Shown in pieces: positions 9,479 to 16,895 of a stretch of 64,000 nucleotides of DNA. The translations under genes were made by a program, and so were the position numbers. Origin of the DNA: Rhodococcus tukisamuensis NBRC 100609 (GTDB taxonomy: Bacteria > Actinomycetota > Actinomycetes > Mycobacteriales > Mycobacteriaceae); NCBI RefSeq assembly GCF_001894985.1, contig NZ_BCXG01000001.1:310001-374000 (forward strand), given 5' to 3'. How positions within the stretch are numbered: position 1 is the first letter of the stretch; every line of letters starts with the position of its first letter. The notes beneath the pieces were generated by a model. It saw nothing but the letters and a program-made list of their open reading frames with translations. It searched no databases and was not told where the DNA came from.

Positions 9479-9492
9479 AGGAACGTGTTCTA
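9479..9492 (+). promoter_or_regulatory. KstR-like operator upstream of acyl-CoA dehydrogenase
   Basis: AGGAACGTGTTCTA fits the KstR consensus TnnAACnnGTTnnA except at the first position. It lies 45 nt before the ATG of the dehydrogenase, in the divergent intergenic region. A role in steroid or fatty-acid control is inferred from the motif only. Confidence 0.55.
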
Positions 9493-9537
9493 TATTTGCG
9501 AATATCCCGAAACCCGCCGATCTCTGGAGTTCACGAC

Positions 9538-10779
9538 ATGTACGAGTGGTCCGATACCGATCTGATGTTCCGCGACGCCCTGCGTGGGTTCATCGAGAAG
9601 GAAATCAAGCCGCACGTCGACAAGCTGGAGAGCGGCGAACTGCCCCCGTTCGACATCATCCGCAAGCTGTACTCGACCTTCGGCATCGACGAGATGGCCC
9701 GTGAGGGACTCGAGCGGGCATTTGCCAAGGAGGAGGCAAAGGAGCGCGGCGAGACCCTGCCCGAGTCGGGTGAGGGCTCCGGCGGTTTCAGCGGTGCCGG
9801 CAGCATGGGCGTCATCCTCAACAGCGAGATCGCCGGTGTGAGCCTCGGCCTGATCACGTCGATGGGTGTGAGCACCGGCCTCGCCGCGGGCACCCTCCGC
9901 AGCCGGGGCACCCTGGCGCAGAAGAAGCGCTGGCTGCCGGAACTGGTCACCATGGAGAAGGTGGGTGCATGGGCGATCACCGAGCCCGACTCCGGCTCGG
10001 ATGCGTTCGGCGGCATGAAGTCCTACGTCCGTCGCGACGGTGACGACTACATCCTCAACGGCCAGAAGACCTTCATCACCAACGGTCCCTACGCCGACGT
10101 CACCATCGTCTACGCCAAGCTCGACGAGGGTGACGCGTCCGTCGACCGACGCGACCGCAAGGTTCTCGGCTTCGTCCTCGACAAGGGGATGGAGGGCTTC
10201 ACGCAGAGCCCGCCGTTCAAGAAGATGGGCATGAACTCCTCGCCCACCGGTGAGCTGTTCTTCGACAACGTCCGCATCAGCAAGGACCGACTGCTCGGCG
10301 AGACCGAGAACCCGGCCAAGGGTGACGGCAAGTCGAGCGCGAAGGAGTCGTTCGCGGCCGAGCGCATCGGCATCGCCTCGATCGCGCTCGGCATCATCAA
10401 CGAGTGCCAGCGGCTGTCGATCGACTACGCCAAGACCCGCAAGCTGTGGGGAAAGGAGATCGGGCAGTTCCAGCTCATCCAGCTCAAGCTGGCCGAGATG
10501 GAGGTCGCCCGCCTCAACGTGCAGAACATGGTGTTCAACGCGGTCGAGCGCACCGCGGCCGGGAACAAGGTGACCCTGGCGGAGGCGTCGGCGATGAAGC
10601 TGTACTCCTCGCGTGCGGCCACCGAGGTGGCGATGGAGGCCGTCCAGCTGTTCGGCGGCAACGGCTACATGGCCGAGTACAAGGTGGAGCAGCTCGCGCG
10701 TGACGCGAAGTCGCTGATGATCTACGCCGGCAGCAACGAGATCCAGGTGACGCACATCGCGAAGGGCCTGCTGGCCTGA
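9538..10779 (+). CDS. acyl-CoA dehydrogenase
   Basis: A 413-residue flavoenzyme of the acyl-CoA dehydrogenase family (alpha,beta-desaturation of acyl-CoA with FAD). Visible are WAITEPDSGSDAFGG (FAD/substrate signature), GQKTFITNGPYADV, KMGMNSSPTGELFFDNVRI and the C-terminal AVQLFGGNGYMAEYKVEQ...DAKSLMIYAGSNEIQ. It has a longer Gly/Ser-rich insertion near residues 80-95 (SGEGSGGFSGAGSM). The ATG at 9538 has GGAG 8 nt upstream. The KstR-like box in its promoter suggests lipid or steroid catabolism; the substrate is not readable. Confidence 0.92.
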   Translation: MYEWSDTDLMFRDALRGFIEKEIKPHVDKLESGELPPFDIIRKLYSTFGIDEMAREGLERAFAKEEAKERGETLPESGEGSGGFSGAGSMGVILNSEIAGVSLGLITSMGVSTGLAAGTLRSRGTLAQKKRWLPELVTMEKVGAWAITEPDSGSDAFGGMKSYVRRDGDDYILNGQKTFITNGPYADVTIVYAKLDEGDASVDRRDRKVLGFVLDKGMEGFTQSPPFKKMGMNSSPTGELFFDNVRISKDRLLGETENPAKGDGKSSAKESFAAERIGIASIALGIINECQRLSIDYAKTRKLWGKEIGQFQLIQLKLAEMEVARLNVQNMVFNAVERTAAGNKVTLAEASAMKLYSSRAATEVAMEAVQLFGGNGYMAEYKVEQLARDAKSLMIYAGSNEIQVTHIAKGLLA

Positions 10780-10792
10780 CCTGGCTCGGACC

Positions 10793-10841
10793 CGAGAACG
10801 CCGGGCCCACCTGCCGACGGCAGGTGGGCCCGGCGTTCTCG
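10793..10841 (+). terminator. very long hairpin after acyl-CoA dehydrogenase
   Basis: A 23-bp perfect inverted repeat (arms 10793-10815 and 10819-10841, three-base loop) separates two convergent genes. Its length and position make it a clear bidirectional terminator. Confidence 0.85.
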
Positions 10842-10852
10842 TCGTGGTGCCG

Positions 10853-11305
10853 TCAGGCGGCGCTGCCGAGCTCCTCGGCCCGCGCCCGCAGCGTGGACTC
10901 GGTGTGCTTGATCGCGGTCCCCACGATGGGCTCGACGATCTTCGACAGGGCCTTGCCGATGATCCCGCCCGGCAGCGTGTAGTCGAAGTCGACCGTGAGT
11001 TCCGTGTGGCCGTCGGCGGTCGGTGCGAACCGCCAGGAGGAGCTGTTGCTGATGCCGTCGACCGACTCCAGGGTGATCAGGCGGTTCTCCTCCCACTGCG
11101 TGATCCGGACCTTCGAGTGCAGGGCCTTGGGGCCGAGCTGCATGGTGGCGTCGAAGGTGGCGCCGAGTCCCTGCGTCTGCGCCCCGATGGGCGTGAACCG
11201 GGTGACTCCGAACATCCAGGCGGGCACGTTGCGGTAGTCGTCGACGTAGGCGAAACCCGCCTCGACGGGCACCCGAGCAATCGCGGTGCGGTGGATCTTG
11301 CCCAT
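10853..11305 (-). CDS. SRPBCC-family (polyketide cyclase/START-like) protein
   Basis: A 150-residue protein beginning MGKIHRTAIARVPVEAGFAYVDD, the opening strand/helix of the SRPBCC ligand-binding fold. WRFAPTADGHTELTVDFDYTLP is the typical central sheet and a long amphipathic C-terminal helix follows. Such proteins bind hydrophobic ligands or act as cyclases; no catalytic residues can be assigned. ATG 11305 is preceded by GAGGAGAGAA. Convergent with the acyl-CoA dehydrogenase gene. Confidence 0.8.
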   Translation of the reverse strand: MGKIHRTAIARVPVEAGFAYVDDYRNVPAWMFGVTRFTPIGAQTQGLGATFDATMQLGPKALHSKVRITQWEENRLITLESVDGISNSSSWRFAPTADGHTELTVDFDYTLPGGIIGKALSKIVEPIVGTAIKHTESTLRARAEELGSAA

Positions 11306-11418
11306 TTCTCTCCTCGGTGTCCCGGCGACCTCCGTGCGCGCCTCCACTCGACGGTAATGCGCCGGACCAGAGTCGGGTGAAGGTTAGGGTATGAATTGTC
11401 AACCGCTACAGTCGATTC

Positions 11419-11907
11419 ATGGACGGTCGGGAGCGGGACGCGAGTGGACGGCCGCTGAACGCACGACCCCGTGACGGCCTGGGCAGGCTGTTGCCGCGGG
11501 GCGCGACCGGGGTCCCGCGGGTCCCCGAGGGACTGGGGCTGACCCCGGTGGAGGCCGTGGCGCGAGCTCAGGAGCTACTCGACGCCGGAATGCCGTTCCA
11601 TGCGCACGAGGTGTTCGAGGAGGTTTGGAAGTCGGCGCCCGAGGCCGAGCGGGAGCTGTGGCAGGGACTGGCGCAGCTGGCGGTCGGGCTGACACATCTG
11701 CTGCGGGGGAATGCGGTGGGGGCGAGGTCGTTGCTCGAGCGCGGCGCGGGTCGGGTCCGTCCCTATGCGGCGGAGCCGCCGTACGGCCTCGATGTGGCCG
11801 GCCTGTTGGGGTGGGCATCCGGCCTGGTCGGTGAGCTCGACGGCGGTCCGGACGCGCAGCGGATACCGAGGCTCACCGGTCCGACAGGGAGCACGAGGCG
11901 GTCGTAG
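11419..11907 (+). CDS. DUF309-domain protein
   Basis: A 162-residue protein with the DUF309 core: AQELLDAGMPFHAHEVFEEVW, then ERELWQGLAQLAVGLTHLLRGN and GARSLLERG. The family is helical, has a conserved HEVxE motif and no established function. The ATG lies within ~20 nt of the likely transcription start with no clear ribosome site, so the message may be leaderless. The stop codon lies inside the 5' arm of the following hairpin. Confidence 0.8.
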   Translation: MDGRERDASGRPLNARPRDGLGRLLPRGATGVPRVPEGLGLTPVEAVARAQELLDAGMPFHAHEVFEEVWKSAPEAERELWQGLAQLAVGLTHLLRGNAVGARSLLERGAGRVRPYAAEPPYGLDVAGLLGWASGLVGELDGGPDAQRIPRLTGPTGSTRRS

Positions 11908-11930
11908 CCCCGAGGGCTACGACCGCCTCG
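11894..11930 (+). terminator. hairpin overlapping the DUF309 gene stop
   Basis: Perfect 16-bp stem: CGAGGCGGTCGTAGCC (11894-11909) pairs with its reverse complement at 11915-11930, with a 5-nt loop. It contains the TAG stop (11905-11907) and ends transcription from the plus strand ahead of the minus-strand peptide genes. Confidence 0.85.
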
Positions 11931-11947
11931 AGCAGCTTGACGGGCCG

Positions 11948-11980
11948 GATCCTCAGTCGTGCGGAACCGGACTGAGGATC
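11948..11980 (-). terminator. hairpin at the 3' end of the first small-peptide gene
   Basis: An 11-bp stem (GATCCTCAGTC at 11948-11958 with GACTGAGGATC at 11970-11980, 11-nt loop) overlaps the stop codon of the minus-strand peptide gene. A likely terminator for that gene, next to the one serving the plus strand. Confidence 0.65.
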
Positions 11981-12074
11981 ACGGAAAAGTGCTGCCGATG
12001 TTGCCGGTGCTGCTCGAGGTGGGGGTGGAGGTGAATCCGGGGTACAGCAGGGTGATGAGGTCAGTCAGGTCCAT
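11979..12074 (-). CDS. small signal-less peptide 1 (31 aa), PorA/PorH-like candidate
   Basis: A 31-residue peptide, MDLTDLITLLYPGFTSTPTS then a Ser/Thr/Gly-rich tail ending STFP. Support for it being real: ATG 12074 with AGGAGCGACC directly upstream, a leader containing CAAGACACAA that is identical to the one before peptide 4, and a hairpin at its end. An N-terminal amphipathic segment and a Ser/Thr-rich tail recall the small mycoloylated corynebacterial porins in general style only. Other readings are a secreted or regulatory micropeptide. Confidence 0.6.
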   Translation of the reverse strand: MDLTDLITLLYPGFTSTPTSSSTGNIGSTFP

Positions 12075-12300
12075 GGTCGCTCCTAGGTGCTTGTGTCTTG
12101 ACGGGGTACCCGCGAATGCGGCGCCGTCAATTTCTATCGCATTTGCCGCCTGCCGGCGGCGTTTTCGGGTGCCTGCCTGCCAGTCGAGATTGATGCGAAT
12201 GACGCTGCGACATAAGGGAAAACGGAACCTGCTGGATCGGAGATCCGACTGCGTCCGGCGAGATGCGGGCAATTTCCGGAATGCCTGGATGTCCCGGAAA

Positions 12301-12344
12301 GCACTGTGGGGGTCACCGACGAATGTCGGTGACCCCCACAGTGC
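12301..12344 (-). terminator. 20-bp perfect hairpin after peptide 2
   Basis: A perfect 20-bp inverted repeat (12301-12320 and 12325-12344, loop GAAT) lies 16 nt beyond the stop of the minus-strand peptide gene at 12361. One of the strongest stem-loops in the window, supporting a discrete highly expressed transcript. Confidence 0.85.
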
Positions 12345-12360
12345 GATGGGTCTTCGGCTA

Positions 12361-12498
12361 CTACTGGCCCGAAGCCGACATCGAGGACAGCGAACCGGTG
12401 CTGCTGCTGCCGCCGTCGCTGCTGCCCGACGAGATCTTGTCGAGAGCTGCGAAGACCGTGCTCAGTCCGCCGAACAGGTCAGAGAAATCAGACGACAT
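12361..12498 (-). CDS. small signal-less peptide 2 (45 aa), PorA/PorH-like candidate
   Basis: A 45-residue peptide. The N-terminal half, MSSDFSDLFGGLSTVFAALD, can form an amphipathic helix. The C-terminal half is almost entirely Ser and Gly with single Asp and Met residues, ending MSASGQ. ATG 12498 is preceded by CCACAGGAGCGCAC, nearly the same leader as its neighbours. A 20-bp terminator follows, and a perfect CRP/GlxR-type palindrome lies ~115 bp upstream. No signal peptide is present, as in the known PorA and PorH channels. The family assignment is inference. Confidence 0.65.
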   Translation of the reverse strand: MSSDFSDLFGGLSTVFAALDKISSGSSDGGSSSTGSLSSMSASGQ

Positions 12499-12612
12499 GT
12501 GCGCTCCTGTGGTTACTTTACTGCTGCGGATTCTTTACTGATTCGTGATACGCCTGGACATGCGTTCGTTATTTGTACCTGATTAGCCGACAGTTCGCGG
12601 GGGCTTGCCATC

Positions 12613-12628
12613 TGTGACATATGTCACA
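12613..12628. promoter_or_regulatory. perfect CRP/GlxR-type binding site
   Basis: TGTGACATATGTCACA is a 16-bp perfect palindrome matching both the CRP consensus TGTGA-N6-TCACA and the corynebacterial GlxR form TGTGAnnTAnnTCACA. It lies between peptide genes 2 and 3, about 115 bp upstream of the start of peptide 2 on the minus strand. cAMP-dependent control of peptide 2 is inferred. Confidence 0.65.
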
Positions 12629-12683
12629 TCGCGAGCGGCTGGAACGCAACCGGCGCTGCGTGGGCGCGATCGGGCTCCGCGGG

Positions 12684-12827
12684 TCAGCTGCCGATGGTGA
12701 TGGTGGGCAGGAAGGGGATGCCGAGACTGCTGCCGACGTTGGCGTCGGGGCTTGCGCCGAAATTGAAGGTGCCAAAGGTGTTGATGAGGTTGGTCCATGC
12801 GGCGAACAGTGCGTCGAACGGGGGCAT
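12684..12827 (-). CDS. small signal-less peptide 3 (47 aa), PorA/PorH-like candidate
   Basis: A 47-residue peptide starting MPPFDALFAAWTNLINTFGT, followed by a Gly/Ser/Asn-rich middle and a hydrophobic end (PFLPTITIGS). ATG 12827 is preceded by CACAGGAGTGCGC, the same type of leader as the other small peptides. It has an aromatic amphipathic helix, no signal sequence and no cysteine. It is the most upstream member of the three-gene minus-strand cluster and may have its own promoter. The family link to cell-wall channel peptides is a hypothesis from size, composition and organism type. Confidence 0.6.
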   Translation of the reverse strand: MPPFDALFAAWTNLINTFGTFNFGASPDANVGSSLGIPFLPTITIGS

Positions 12828-13240
12828 GCGCACTCCTGTGTTGTCGTGAGCTCAGGCTGTGGCGCCCGGGCTGGACGCCGGACCAGTTCTACCGCACCGC
12901 GGGGCCGAATCTCCGATCTCGGGCAAACCGCTGAAAATGTTGTAGCGCAGCATAATTTGTGCCCGTAGTGATTAACGCCAATGGGTGATTTGCGGTGCTT
13001 GGTAGTGATGGTGGGCAGGTCTGCGCGGCGACCGGGTCGGAGGCTCGGTGGTGCAGGGGCCTGCCATGCGCGGGCTCCGGTGGGTGGGTCGGGGACTCTT
13101 CGTCCGGCGGAGGGTCTCCCTGTTCGTGGGTACGCCGTCTCGACTGCCGGCGGCCGGGTCCCACCAAGTAACAAGCATTCGTGCTTGCTTTTTTTGTCCG
13201 CCGGTGTGATGCTGCTCTCAGTCCAGTCGAGGGAGTATGC
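12828..13240. other. 413-bp intergenic region between peptide 3 and the carboxylase operon
   Basis: No convincing gene is visible. It must hold the divergent promoters of peptide 3 (minus) and of the long operon starting at 13241 (plus). The notable element is the palindrome with T-run at 13172-13195, listed separately. The remainder is G/T-rich on the plus strand with no recognisable motif. Confidence 0.6.
13172..13195 (+). promoter_or_regulatory. palindrome followed by T7: operator or attenuator before the accA2/accD2 operon
   Basis: CAAGCA-TTCG-TGCTTG (13172-13187) is a perfect 6-bp inverted repeat with a 4-nt centre, followed by C and seven T (13189-13195). It reads as a textbook intrinsic terminator on the plus strand, yet no plus-strand gene precedes it, and the operon start codon is only 45 nt downstream. 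It could equally be an operator of the TetR encoded at the operon's end. T-runs of this length are rare in this sequence. Confidence 0.55.
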
Positions 13241-14035
13241 ATGGCCGATCTGAGCACCGTCATCGATGACCTGTGCGCCGAGGGTGACGCGCTGGACGCG
13301 CTGGTTGCGGCCCTGCCGCCCGAACAGTGGTCGTTGCCCACCCCTGCCGACCGGTGGACCGTCGCGCACCAGGTGGGACACCTGGCGTGGACCGACCGCG
13401 CCGCCCTGACGGCGGTCACCGACCCCGACGCCTTCGCGGAGGGCCTGGTCGAGGCCTGGCAGAACCCGGCCGGATTTGTCGACGCGGCCGCCGAGGTGGA
13501 GGCGGCCCGGCCGCCCGCCGAACTGCTCGCGGACTGGCGCGACGGCCGGGACCGGCTGGCCGAGGTGCTCGCCGCGGTGCCCGCCGGCACGAAGATCCCG
13601 TGGTACGGGCCGCCGATGAGTGCGATGTCGATGGCCACGGCCAGGCTGATGGAGACCTGGGCGCACGGGCAGGACGTCGCGCAGGCGCTCGGCGCCGCGT
13701 CCGCGCCCACCAACCGGCTCCGGGCGATCGCGCACCTCGGCGTCCGGACCCGCGACTTCGCCTATGCCGTCAACTCTCTCGCCCCGCCCGCGGAGGAGTT
13801 CCGGTTCGAGTTGACCGCACCCGAGGGCGACGAGCTCTGGACCTGGGGGCCCGAGGACGCGGCCCAGCGGGTGACCGGACCTGCCCACGACTTCTGCCTG
13901 CTGGTGACCCAGCGCGCGCACCCCGACGACCTCGCCCTGGTGGCGGTCGGCCAGGACGCCGCCACCTGGCTCGGCATCGCGCAGGTCTTCGCCGGTCCGT
14001 CCGGCGGCGGCCGTGAACGAAAGGCCGACGCATGA
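13241..14035 (+). CDS. DinB/MDMPI-like protein (TIGR03084 type)
   Basis: A 264-residue protein of the mycothiol-dependent maleylpyruvate isomerase / DinB-like helical superfamily, subgroup TIGR03084. The histidine pattern expected for metal binding is present ([20 protein letters not shown] near residue 40 and [10 protein letters not shown] near residue 140). Its role in acyl-CoA operons is not established. ATG 13241 has GGGAG at 6 nt spacing. Its stop overlaps the next start (ATGA), so it is the first gene of the carboxylase operon. Confidence 0.8.
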   Translation: MADLSTVIDDLCAEGDALDALVAALPPEQWSLPTPADRWTVAHQVGHLAWTDRAALTAVTDPDAFAEGLVEAWQNPAGFVDAAAEVEAARPPAELLADWRDGRDRLAEVLAAVPAGTKIPWYGPPMSAMSMATARLMETWAHGQDVAQALGAASAPTNRLRAIAHLGVRTRDFAYAVNSLAPPAEEFRFELTAPEGDELWTWGPEDAAQRVTGPAHDFCLLVTQRAHPDDLALVAVGQDAATWLGIAQVFAGPSGGGRERKADA

Positions 14036-15750
14036 GCGTCCGGATCGGCAACTGCTCCGGCTTCTACGGCGACCGCATCTCCGCGATGCGCGAGATGCTC
14101 GAGGGTGGCGAACTCGACTACCTCACCGGGGACTACCTGGCCGAACTGACGATGCTCATCCTCGGCCGGGACCGGATGAAGGACCCGGCGCTCGGGTACG
14201 CCAAGACCTTCCTGCGGCAGGTCGAGGACACCCTCGGCCTCGCGATGGACAAGGGCGTCAAGATCGTCGCGAACGCCGGCGGGCTCAACCCGGCCGGCCT
14301 GGCCGCCGCGCTGCGCCGGGTCAACGACAAGCTCGGGCTCGGCGCCACCGTCGCGCACGTCGAGGGTGACGACCTGGTCGCCCGGGCCGCGGAACTCGGG
14401 CTCGGTAGCCCGCTGACCGCGAACGCCTACCTCGGCGGGTGGGGGATAGTCGAGTGCCTGGCCTCCGGTGCGGACGTCGTCGTCACCGGCCGGGTCACCG
14501 ACGCCTCCGTGATCGTGGCCCCGGCCGCGTACCACTTCGGCTGGCGCCCCGACGATTTCGACCAGCTCGCCGGTGCGGTGGCCGCCGGGCACGTCATCGA
14601 GTGCAGTACCCAGGCGACCGGTGGCAACTACGCGTTCTTCACCGAGGTGGCGAACCTGGACCGCCCCGGATTCCCTATCGCGGAGATCCGCGAGGACGGC
14701 TCGTCGGTGATCACCAAGCACGATGGCACGGGCGGCGAGGTCAGCGTCGGCACCGTCACCGCGCAACTGCTCTACGAGATCACGGGCGCCCGGTATGCCG
14801 GCCCGGACGTCACGACGCGCATCGACACCGCGACGCTCACCCAGCTCGGCCCCGACCGCGTCCTCATCAGCGGAGTGACCGGCGAAGCGCCGCCGCCGCA
14901 GCTCAAGGTCTCGCTCAACACGCTCGCCGGCTTCCGAAACGAGGCGACGTTCCTGCTGACCGGCCTGGACGTGGAGGCGAAGGCCGATCTGGCCAAGCGG
15001 CAGCTCGAGGCCTGGCTGCCGACCCGGCCCGCCGAGCTCGAGTGGACCCTCGCCCGCACCGACCATCCCGACGCCGACACCGAGGAGGCAGCAACGGCGT
15101 TGCTGCGCTGCGTGGTTCGCGATCCGGATGCCGCGGTGATCGGCCGGCCGTTCTCCTCGGTCGCCGTCGAGATGGCGCTGGCCAGCTACCCCGGGTTCGC
15201 GCTCACGGCGCCGCCGAGCAACGGCCAGCCGTACGGCGTCTTCACCCCCGGTTACGTCGACGCCGCCGCGGTGCCGCATGTCGCGGTGCTGCCCGACGGG
15301 ACTCGGGTGGACGTGGCGCCGTCCGAGCTCACCCTGGACCTGGCCCCGGCCGCCGACCCGGAACTTCCGAAACCACTGCCGTCGCAGCCGGGCAGCCGGG
15401 TGCCGCTCGGCCGCATCGCGGGCGCCCGCAGCGGCGACAAGGGGGGCAACGCCAACGTCGGGGTCTGGGTGCGCACCGACGACCAGTGGCGTTGGCTGGC
15501 GCACGCACTCACCGTCGACGAGCTCAAGCGGTTGCTGCCCGAGGCGGCACCCTTGACCGTCACCCGGCACCTGTTCCCGCACCTGCGCGCCGTGAACTTC
15601 GTGATCGAGGGCATCCTCGGCCAGGGGGTGGCCTCGCAGGCGCGGTTCGACCCGCAGGCCAAGGGGATCGGTGAGTGGTTGCGGGCCCGGTACATCGAGA
15701 TCCCGAACTCCCTTCTCCCCGAAGCAGAACAGGAAGGTTCCCGACTGTGA
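14032..15750 (+). CDS. AtuA-like protein (DUF1446), Rv0976c type
   Basis: A 572-residue protein of the acyclic-terpene-utilisation AtuA family (DUF1446). Landmarks are [18 protein letters not shown] at the start, [27 protein letters not shown], the central [20 protein letters not shown], and [19 protein letters not shown] near residue 460. AtuA was named for citronellol/geraniol degradation, but its reaction is unknown. Gene order here matches the M. tuberculosis Rv0976c-Rv0971c block. Overlaps its neighbours at both ends by 4 bp. Confidence 0.88.
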   Translation: MSVRIGNCSGFYGDRISAMREMLEGGELDYLTGDYLAELTMLILGRDRMKDPALGYAKTFLRQVEDTLGLAMDKGVKIVANAGGLNPAGLAAALRRVNDKLGLGATVAHVEGDDLVARAAELGLGSPLTANAYLGGWGIVECLASGADVVVTGRVTDASVIVAPAAYHFGWRPDDFDQLAGAVAAGHVIECSTQATGGNYAFFTEVANLDRPGFPIAEIREDGSSVITKHDGTGGEVSVGTVTAQLLYEITGARYAGPDVTTRIDTATLTQLGPDRVLISGVTGEAPPPQLKVSLNTLAGFRNEATFLLTGLDVEAKADLAKRQLEAWLPTRPAELEWTLARTDHPDADTEEAATALLRCVVRDPDAAVIGRPFSSVAVEMALASYPGFALTAPPSNGQPYGVFTPGYVDAAAVPHVAVLPDGTRVDVAPSELTLDLAPAADPELPKPLPSQPGSRVPLGRIAGARSGDKGGNANVGVWVRTDDQWRWLAHALTVDELKRLLPEAAPLTVTRHLFPHLRAVNFVIEGILGQGVASQARFDPQAKGIGEWLRARYIEIPNSLLPEAEQEGSRL

Positions 15751-16895
15751 GCGTGTGGACCACACCGGAACGGCTCGCCCTGCGCGAGACGGTCCGCGGA
15801 TTCGTCGACCAGGAGGTGCTGCCCTACCTCGGCGACTGGGAGCGGGAGGGACAGATCCCTCGGGAGTTGCACCGCAAGGCGGGCGCGCTGGGCCTGCTCG
15901 GCGCCGGTGCGCCGGAGAGTGCCGGCGGCGAGGGTGGGGACGCGGTCGACGCCATCGTCATCTGCGAGGAGATGCACCAGGCGGGTGCCTCCGGCGGGTT
16001 GTTCGCTTCGCTGTTCACCTGTGGAATCTCCCTGCCGCACCTGATCGCCGCGGGCGACCGCGAACAGATCGACAAGTGGGTGCGGCCGACACTGCGCGGC
16101 GAGATGATCGGTTCGCTCGCCATCACGGAACCCGGCGGCGGGTCGGACGTCGGCCACCTGCGGACCACCGCCGTGCGGGACGGCGACCACTACATCGTCA
16201 ACGGGTCCAAGACGTTCATCACCTCCGGCGTCCGCGCCGACTTCGTGGTCACCGCGGTGCGCACCGGTGGTCCGGGGGCCGGCGGCGTCTCGTTGCTCGT
16301 CGTCGAGAGGGACACGCCGGGCTTCGAGGTCTCGCGCCGACTGGAGAAGATGGGCTGGCGGGCCTCGGACACCGCGGAGTTGTCGTTCGTCGACGCCCGG
16401 GTGCCCGCAGCGAACCTGGTCGGCGCCGAGAACACGGGCTTCCAGCAGATCGCGCAGGCCTTCGTCAGCGAGCGGGTCGCCCTTGCGGCGCAGGCGTACT
16501 CGAGCGCCCAGCGGTGTCTCGACCTGACCCTGCAGTGGTGCCGCGACCGCGAGACCTTCGGGCGCCCGCTGATCACCCGTCAGGCCGTGCAGAACACGGT
16601 GACCGAGATGGCACGCAAGATCGACGTCGCGCGCGTCTACACCCGCTCGGTGGTCGAACGGCACCAGGCCGGCGACGGCGACCTGATCGCCGAGGTCTGC
16701 TTCGCCAAGAACACGGCCGTCGAGGCGGGCGAGTGGGTGGCGAACCAGGCTGTGCAACTCTTCGGCGGCCTCGGCTACATGCAGGAAAGCGAAGTGGAAC
16801 GACAGTACCGCGACATGCGGATCCTGGGCATCGGCGGCGGGACCACCGAGATCCTGACCGGGTTGGCGGCAAAGCGATTGGGGTATCAGTCATGA
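15747..16895 (+). CDS. fadE13: acyl-CoA dehydrogenase FadE13-like
   Basis: A 382-residue acyl-CoA dehydrogenase with SLAITEPGGGSDVGHLRTTA, NGSKTFITSGVRADFVV, KMGWRASDTAELSFVDARV and AVQLFGGLGYMQESEVERQYRD...GGGTTEIL. The GTG start at 15747 overlaps the AtuA stop. The symbol is assigned from its position between the AtuA-like gene and the carboxylase beta subunit, as in Rv0975c. It probably oxidises a branched or methylated acyl-CoA before carboxylation; the exact substrate is unknown. Confidence 0.85.
   Translation: MSVWTTPERLALRETVRGFVDQEVLPYLGDWEREGQIPRELHRKAGALGLLGAGAPESAGGEGGDAVDAIVICEEMHQAGASGGLFASLFTCGISLPHLIAAGDREQIDKWVRPTLRGEMIGSLAITEPGGGSDVGHLRTTAVRDGDHYIVNGSKTFITSGVRADFVVTAVRTGGPGAGGVSLLVVERDTPGFEVSRRLEKMGWRASDTAELSFVDARVPAANLVGAENTGFQQIAQAFVSERVALAAQAYSSAQRCLDLTLQWCRDRETFGRPLITRQAVQNTVTEMARKIDVARVYTRSVVERHQAGDGDLIAEVCFAKNTAVEAGEWVANQAVQLFGGLGYMQESEVERQYRDMRILGIGGGTTEILTGLAAKRLGYQS

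Noticed and set aside
12134-12316. A sixth micro-peptide on the minus strand between peptides 1 and 2
   Set aside because: The 60-codon frame has no AGGAG leader, an Arg-rich composition unlike the others, and overlaps the 20-bp terminator.
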